From Bacteroidales bacterium UBA6360 (GTDB taxonomy: Bacteria > Bacteroidota > Bacteroidia > Bacteroidales > UBA932): a stretch of DNA of 10,275 bases. A model generated the notes under the pieces. The model ran no database searches. It was not told where the DNA came from and worked only from the letters and a program-made list of their open reading frames with translations. Of this stretch, positions 7,565 to 10,275 are shown piece after piece; positions within the stretch are counted from its first letter, which is position 1, and every line of letters starts with the position of its first letter. The stretch spans positions 1 through 10,275 of the forward strand of contig DJRM01000055.1 in assembly GCA_002440085.1 (NCBI GenBank), read 5' to 3'. The translations under genes were made by a program, and so were the position numbers.

Positions 7565-8493
7565 CAGTTGTGTTCTACCCACTGGATGTGGTTCTCGTAT
7601 CTCTGGCCTCCGCGTCGCTTGTCGTAGATGACCGAGAGTTTGCCGGTCTCGTCGCGGTAGTAGCCGTATGACACGCTGCCGACGAGATAGACGGCGTTTC
7701 CGACACCGAGGTCGGCGAGCGCCTGCGCGAAGTCGTGGAATGACTCCTGTGTGGCGGACATTGCCACGAATATTTCCCCGTTCCGTTCGCACAGGGCCTT
7801 GCGTATGGATTTTCCCTTCGGCTGGTTCTCCACGATGCGGTGGTTGTCGACAAGCGGGTACTGACGGAAGAAGAATCCACCCTTTTCCGTCGCCTCCTCA
7901 AAAAGAGGGGAGTTGTCCGCGACACCGATGCTCACTTTCCCGTCGATGATTCCGCAGTAACCCCTTTTACTGAGACCCCATGTCAGCGGTTTGCCGTTCA
8001 GGACGAATGCCCCGACGATTTTCCCGTTGTCTGCCCTGATGTCCGCCGCCTGTGTCGTGAACACGACATCCCTGTCATCGAGCCTCGGCGTCCCGACAAA
8101 AAGCCGAGGTGTCGCGTTGTGAGGAATATAAATGTCTATGGGAATGTCGTTTATCGTCATCTCTATGTGCTCCGTGTAGGCATGAATCGTGTCTTTATAT
8201 GTCCCAAGCCTTTCCGGGAGCTCCGTCTCCTCCGACCTGCGTTCCAGACTGCTGCTGTCAGCGAGTTCCGTCTCATAAAACCCTGGCTCATTCGCGCCAT
8301 CTCCAGGTTTACTTTTCGTGCACAGCAAGACCACCGTCACAGTCAGGATGACAGCAGCCGCCACGACACTGCTGGTGATGAGCACTTTTCTGTGTCCCCA
8401 TCCCTTCTGCTCTTCACGCTTGCCGAGCACCCTGAACTCGTCGTCCCGTATGCCGTCGTCCCTTATGTCTCTATTATCATCAAACCTATTCAT
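7564..8493 (-). CDS. Single-pass membrane protein with extracytoplasmic phosphodiester glycosidase-like (NAGPA) domain
   Basis: The protein has 309 residues. Residues 1-36 form a highly charged cytoplasmic tail with a repeated IRDDG/IRDDE, 37-58 one transmembrane helix, 59-110 a linker, and about 140-309 an outer domain. The outer domain follows the order of the NAGPA/DUF2233 family (PF09992), whose members cleave GlcNAc-phosphodiesters: GIIDGKVSIG (181-190), GGFFFRQYPLV (205-215), then SIRKALCERNGEIFVAMS (229-246), ESFHDFAQALADLG (250-263) and NAVYLVGSVSYG (266-277). The last block normally reads ALNLDGGGS; here DGG is absent, so activity is doubtful. Start: ATG at 8493, which overlaps the LytTR stop by 8 bases (ATGAATAG); the longer open frame to 8616 lies inside the LytTR gene. 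The coupling suggests a role as membrane partner or sensor of the LytTR regulator. The family call rests on pattern recognition and needs a profile search. Confidence 0.72.
   Translation of the reverse strand: MNRFDDNRDIRDDGIRDDEFRVLGKREEQKGWGHRKVLITSSVVAAAVILTVTVVLLCTKSKPGDGANEPGFYETELADSSSLERRSEETELPERLGTYKDTIHAYTEHIEMTINDIPIDIYIPHNATPRLFVGTPRLDDRDVVFTTQAADIRADNGKIVGAFVLNGKPLTWGLSKRGYCGIIDGKVSIGVADNSPLFEEATEKGGFFFRQYPLVDNHRIVENQPKGKSIRKALCERNGEIFVAMSATQESFHDFAQALADLGVGNAVYLVGSVSYGYYRDETGKLSVIYDKRRGGQRYENHIQWVEHN
8437..8466 (-). repeat. Tandem 15-bp repeat within the NAGPA-like gene
   Basis: Bases 8437-8451 and 8452-8466 are adjacent copies matching at 12 of 15 positions. They encode the successive pentapeptides IRDDG and IRDDE in the cytoplasmic tail ahead of the transmembrane helix. 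Confidence 0.7.
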
Positions 8494-8866
8494 CTCCAGC
8501 CTTTTCGATTGATTCAACATAAGCCTTGAGTTTTGCGAGAACCTCTTTCGACGCGGACAGTTCGTGGCAGTTCCCCTTGAAGTCGGAGAGCACCAGTTCC
8601 TGTTTTGCCACATCAATGAAATAGATGTAGCCCGTGTTTATGATTAGCCCGCGTCCGAGTCGCAGAAATGTCATCCCCGCATCACCGAGTTGCTCGTTTA
8701 TCGCGTCCTCCATCTGTCCGAGCTGAAACGTGACGAGCCTCCGATGACCGTCAGCCGTGACAACATGAGAATAGTTGCCCTCAGCTGCGACATACATCAG
8801 GCAGTCCGACGGAATCCTGAGGAGTTCCGTGCCCCTGGAGATTATGATATTTCTGACCTTTCGCAT
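8486..8866 (-). CDS. Stand-alone LytTR DNA-binding transcriptional regulator
   Basis: This 126-residue protein is almost entirely one LytTR domain, the beta-rich DNA-binding fold of AgrA and LytR-type response regulators. Recognisable parts are RIPSDCLMYVAAEGNYSHVV (about 17-36, with the typical AEGNY), the VTFQLGQMEDAI segment (45-56), FLRLGRGLIINTGYI (67-81, typical F-R-hydrophobic-N pattern) and the C-terminal strand/helix. There is no receiver domain, so it is not a classical two-component regulator, and no histidine kinase is in the window. Start: ATG at 8866, preferred over the in-frame TTG at 8878, which lies within the -7 box of the promoter. The stop TAG at 8486-8488 overlaps the start of the membrane-protein gene. 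LytTR proteins usually bind paired direct repeats as dimers and activate transcription just upstream of the promoter. Confidence 0.9.
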   Translation of the reverse strand: MRKVRNIIISRGTELLRIPSDCLMYVAAEGNYSHVVTADGHRRLVTFQLGQMEDAINEQLGDAGMTFLRLGRGLIINTGYIYFIDVAKQELVLSDFKGNCHELSASKEVLAKLKAYVESIEKAGDE

Positions 8867-8980
8867 AATTGGTCGCAAAAATACTGATTATTTCCGACTA
8901 TCCTGCATATTAGTTCTTATCGAAAATAGAAACATGTTTATGCGAAGATACTTTTCGCAGGAAAGTCATGAATTTGCGAA
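8860..8980. repeat. Four TGCGAA/TTCGCA hexamers around the LytTR start
   Basis: TTCGCA at 8860-8865, TGCGAA at 8941-8946, TTCGCA at 8954-8959 and TGCGAA at 8975-8980. The middle two form an inverted repeat with 7 bases between arms. Three of the four lie in the 123-base gap between the DUF296 and LytTR genes. They may be operator sites for autoregulation, but the spacing is irregular and the evidence is only the repetition. Confidence 0.3.
8875..8883 (-). promoter_or_regulatory. Promoter -7 element for the LytTR/NAGPA-like operon
   Basis: Read on the minus strand, TATTTTTGC (8883-8875) matches TAnnTTTGC in full. There is no good TTTG about 19-20 bases upstream, so the promoter may depend on an activator. 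It lies only 8 bases from the ATG at 8866, so the transcript would have a leader of about 4-5 bases or none. Confidence 0.5.
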
Positions 8981-8989
8981 AAATAATTG

Positions 8990-9412
8990 TCAGAACTTAT
9001 AGACATTCAGTCCGAGTTCGGAGTCATGGATCCTGTCAGCGGAAACGCCGTAGTCCTCTACGAGAAACTCGCCGGCTCCGTTTAATGTCGCGGACAGAAG
9101 ATGTCCGGCAAGGGCGGTGTAGTCACGTCGTCCAGCCACAATGTGCAGATGAAGATAGACTTCGCCGTCAAGCGTCGAAACATTGCCCGTCAGATTCGCG
9201 ATTTCCATCTGCTCGTTGAACTCCTTGTCCACATATTTCTTTGTCGATGGGTCAAAGAACCTTAATGTCATGCCACAGACCGCCCCGATGCCTGAGATGC
9301 TTCCTGATTTGATGCCCATATTCCGACAGAACGCCGCGAGGGCACTGAAAATCTCGACATGATTGTCAAGGCTCACTATGAACCTGTTCCCTGTTTTCTT
9401 GTAGGAGTACAT
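8990..9412 (-). CDS. PPC/DUF296 domain protein
   Basis: The protein is 140 residues long and consists of one PPC (plant and prokaryote conserved, DUF296) domain. Visible features are the FCRNMGIKSGSISGIGAVCG segment (28-47) and the histidine cluster LHLHI (H88, H90) with AGHL (H104), which in prokaryotic members forms a metal site in a trimer. In plants the domain accompanies AT-hook DNA-binding proteins; in bacteria its role is unclear and the name DNA-binding protein in databases is a carry-over. Start: ATG at 9412, with an A-rich leader. It is transcribed in the same direction as the LytTR gene, 123 bases upstream of it, with a separate promoter between them. Confidence 0.88.
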   Translation of the reverse strand: MYSYKKTGNRFIVSLDNHVEIFSALAAFCRNMGIKSGSISGIGAVCGMTLRFFDPSTKKYVDKEFNEQMEIANLTGNVSTLDGEVYLHLHIVAGRRDYTALAGHLLSATLNGAGEFLVEDYGVSADRIHDSELGLNVYKF

Positions 9413-9455
9413 ATTGTCTCTGGATTTGTATTATTTATGTTTCTTCTAATTTTCG

Positions 9456-9486
9456 GCAATTTATTCAAGATTCAGGAGATATGCAA
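9456..9486 (-). promoter_or_regulatory. Possible promoter for the DUF296 gene
   Basis: On the minus strand TTG (9486-9484), 20 bases, then TAAATTGC (9463-9456), one T short of TAnnTTTGC. It would give a leader of about 40 bases before the ATG at 9412. No other match is seen in this A/T-rich gap (9413-9541). Confidence 0.3.
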
Positions 9487-9541
9487 GGTGTTCAACTGAA
9501 TTTTCTTGCCTGTTTATTGAAGACATATTTTTAATCTGTAG

Positions 9542-10234
9542 GCTGTAGGGCGTTCCGCTGCGCTGAAGCGTGCAGTGGAGAAGATAAATGCGCTAGAGCC
9601 GGATCTTATATGCTTTTCCGGCGATCTTGTGACCATGGCTTCTGGGGAAAACGGGCCGTTCAAGGACATTCTTTCGTCACTCATGGCCCGTGACGGAGTG
9701 GTCTCCGTGATGGGGAACCACGACTATTGCACCTACAATCCGGGCAAGGCCGTCGATAAGGGCGAGGAGGCCGCAAAGGTGAAGGCGGCAGAACGTGAAA
9801 TGGGGTGGAATCTGCTGGATGACACTAACGTGAAGATAGAGCGTGGGGACAGGAATATATCTGTCATAGGCGTGCAGAACATTTCTGCGTCACGGCAGTT
9901 CCAAAGCTATGGCAGCCTTGAAAAGGCAATGACCGGGGCGGATGGCGAGTACAAGGTTCTCGTCTCGCACGACCCGACTCATTGGCGTCAGGGGGTTCTG
10001 GGCAAAAAGAATATTGATCTTATGCTGTCAGGACATACACACGCGATGCAGGTGTCTCTTTTCGGGTGGTGTCCGAGCCGCTACATGTTCCGTGAATACC
10101 GCGGCCTTTATTCTGAGGCAACAGATTTCGGAACGCAGTACATCTATGTCAACCCGGGTCTCGGCGAGACAATCTTCCCGCTCCGCATCGGCGTCGTTCC
10201 TGAAATCACGCTGCTGACCTTGCGCGGAAAATGA
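9542..10234 (+). pseudogene. 5'-truncated metallophosphoesterase (YkuE-like), motif I missing
   Basis: The frame is open from 9542, behind a TAG at 9539-9541, to the TGA at 10232-10234. It encodes a calcineurin-like phosphoesterase core: FSGDLV (second metal motif), MGNHD, VSHDPTHW and LSGHTH, then the usual C terminus ending in PEITLLTL. These proteins need an N-terminal DxH motif, normally within about 40 residues before the GD motif and often behind membrane helices. Here the frame begins with GRSAALKRAVEKINALEPDLI, which is the helix just after DxH in relatives, and nothing like DxH is seen in any upstream frame. The longest candidate start is GTG at 9575, giving 219 residues. A product could be made but would lack metal ligands, so it is probably inactive. 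The cut lies at a tandem CTGTAGG (9536-9542, 9543-9549). Confidence 0.75.
10063..10109 (+). repeat. Direct repeat partner of the relic at 7518-7564
   Basis: This part of the metallophosphoesterase gene matches 7518-7564 at 42 of 47 bases, same orientation, 2,545 bases apart. The two copies flank the minus-strand DUF296/LytTR/NAGPA-like genes. Confidence 0.8.
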
Positions 10235-10251
10235 AGATTCATTACCTTTGC
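10220..10251 (+). promoter_or_regulatory. Bacteroidetes-type promoter for a gene beyond the window
   Basis: TTG at 10220-10222, 20 bases, then TACCTTTGC at 10243-10251, a full match to TAnnTTTGC. It overlaps the end of the metallophosphoesterase frame and points right. The remaining 24 bases hold no start codon, so the gene it serves lies outside. Confidence 0.55.
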
Positions 10252-10275
10252 GGCGCATTACTTCAGGGCAGGGTG

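Noticed and set aside
7840..8529. Plus-strand open frame of 229 codons opposite the NAGPA-like gene
   Set aside because: It is the antisense of a gene with a clear membrane helix and domain pattern, and overlaps the LytTR gene as well.
8494..8616. 41-residue upstream extension of the NAGPA-like protein
   Set aside because: It lies within the LytTR coding region in another frame; the ATG at 8493 gives the typical short overlap of coupled genes.
9466..9508. Weak inverted repeat (caagattcag with ctgaattttcttg) in the gap before the truncated metallophosphoesterase
   Set aside because: The arms need a 3-base bulge and lie in A/T-rich sequence, so chance is a fair explanation.
1..10275. CRISPR arrays, tRNA and rRNA genes, or a transposase gene
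   Set aside because: I saw no regularly spaced repeats with spacers, no cloverleaf-type sequences and no transposase motifs in any frame.

Overview
The window looks like chromosomal DNA of a member of the order Bacteroidales. It holds several matches to the Bacteroidetes promoter (a TTG/TTTG box, 19-20 bases, then TAnnTTTG). Starts lack obvious Shine-Dalgarno sequences. The gene families are typical of the group: a DPP IV-type S9 peptidase, a RecD-like helicase ending in a CHKSQG/LYTALTRA block, a lipoprotein coupled to a helical protein that begins with an ACGP motif, a PPC/DUF296 protein, and a stand-alone LytTR regulator. I cannot assign a genus.

Layout: (1) 1-272, the 3' end of a helicase gene. 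(2) 274-401, a 128-bp palindromic element with ~25-bp inverted ends, three inner hairpins and TGAC on both flanks, probably a small non-autonomous mobile or REP-like element. (3) 433-2634, a secreted dipeptidyl peptidase IV. (4) 3981 down to 2659 on the minus strand, a two-gene operon of a four-helix membrane protein and a GNAT acetyltransferase fused to a zinc ribbon, behind a near-perfect promoter. (5) 3982-4266, an intergenic region with that promoter, a symmetric array of four 10-bp boxes, and a second promoter firing rightward. (6) 4267-7507, a translationally coupled pair: a lipoprotein with a probable TIM-barrel fold and a large helical-repeat exported protein. (7) 7510-7564, a short relic of a metallophosphoesterase gene. 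(8) 9412 down to 7564 on the minus strand, DUF296, then a LytTR regulator overlapping a single-pass membrane protein with a phosphodiester-glycosidase-like (NAGPA) domain. (9) 9542-10234, a 5'-truncated metallophosphoesterase gene whose 3' part matches the relic. (10) A promoter at the right edge facing out of the window.

The most interesting possibilities are as follows. The LytTR/NAGPA-like membrane protein pair resembles a LytTR regulatory system, in which a co-transcribed membrane protein controls a LytTR activator, but with an unusual extracytoplasmic domain that appears to lack the usual DGG motif. The four-box array before the lipoprotein/ACGP operon has the geometry of an activator site and could be a target of a regulator such as this one. 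The minus-strand module sits between two fragments of metallophosphoesterase genes, which suggests that it, or an event at this spot, disrupted a locus of such genes. These links are inference from layout, not demonstrated.
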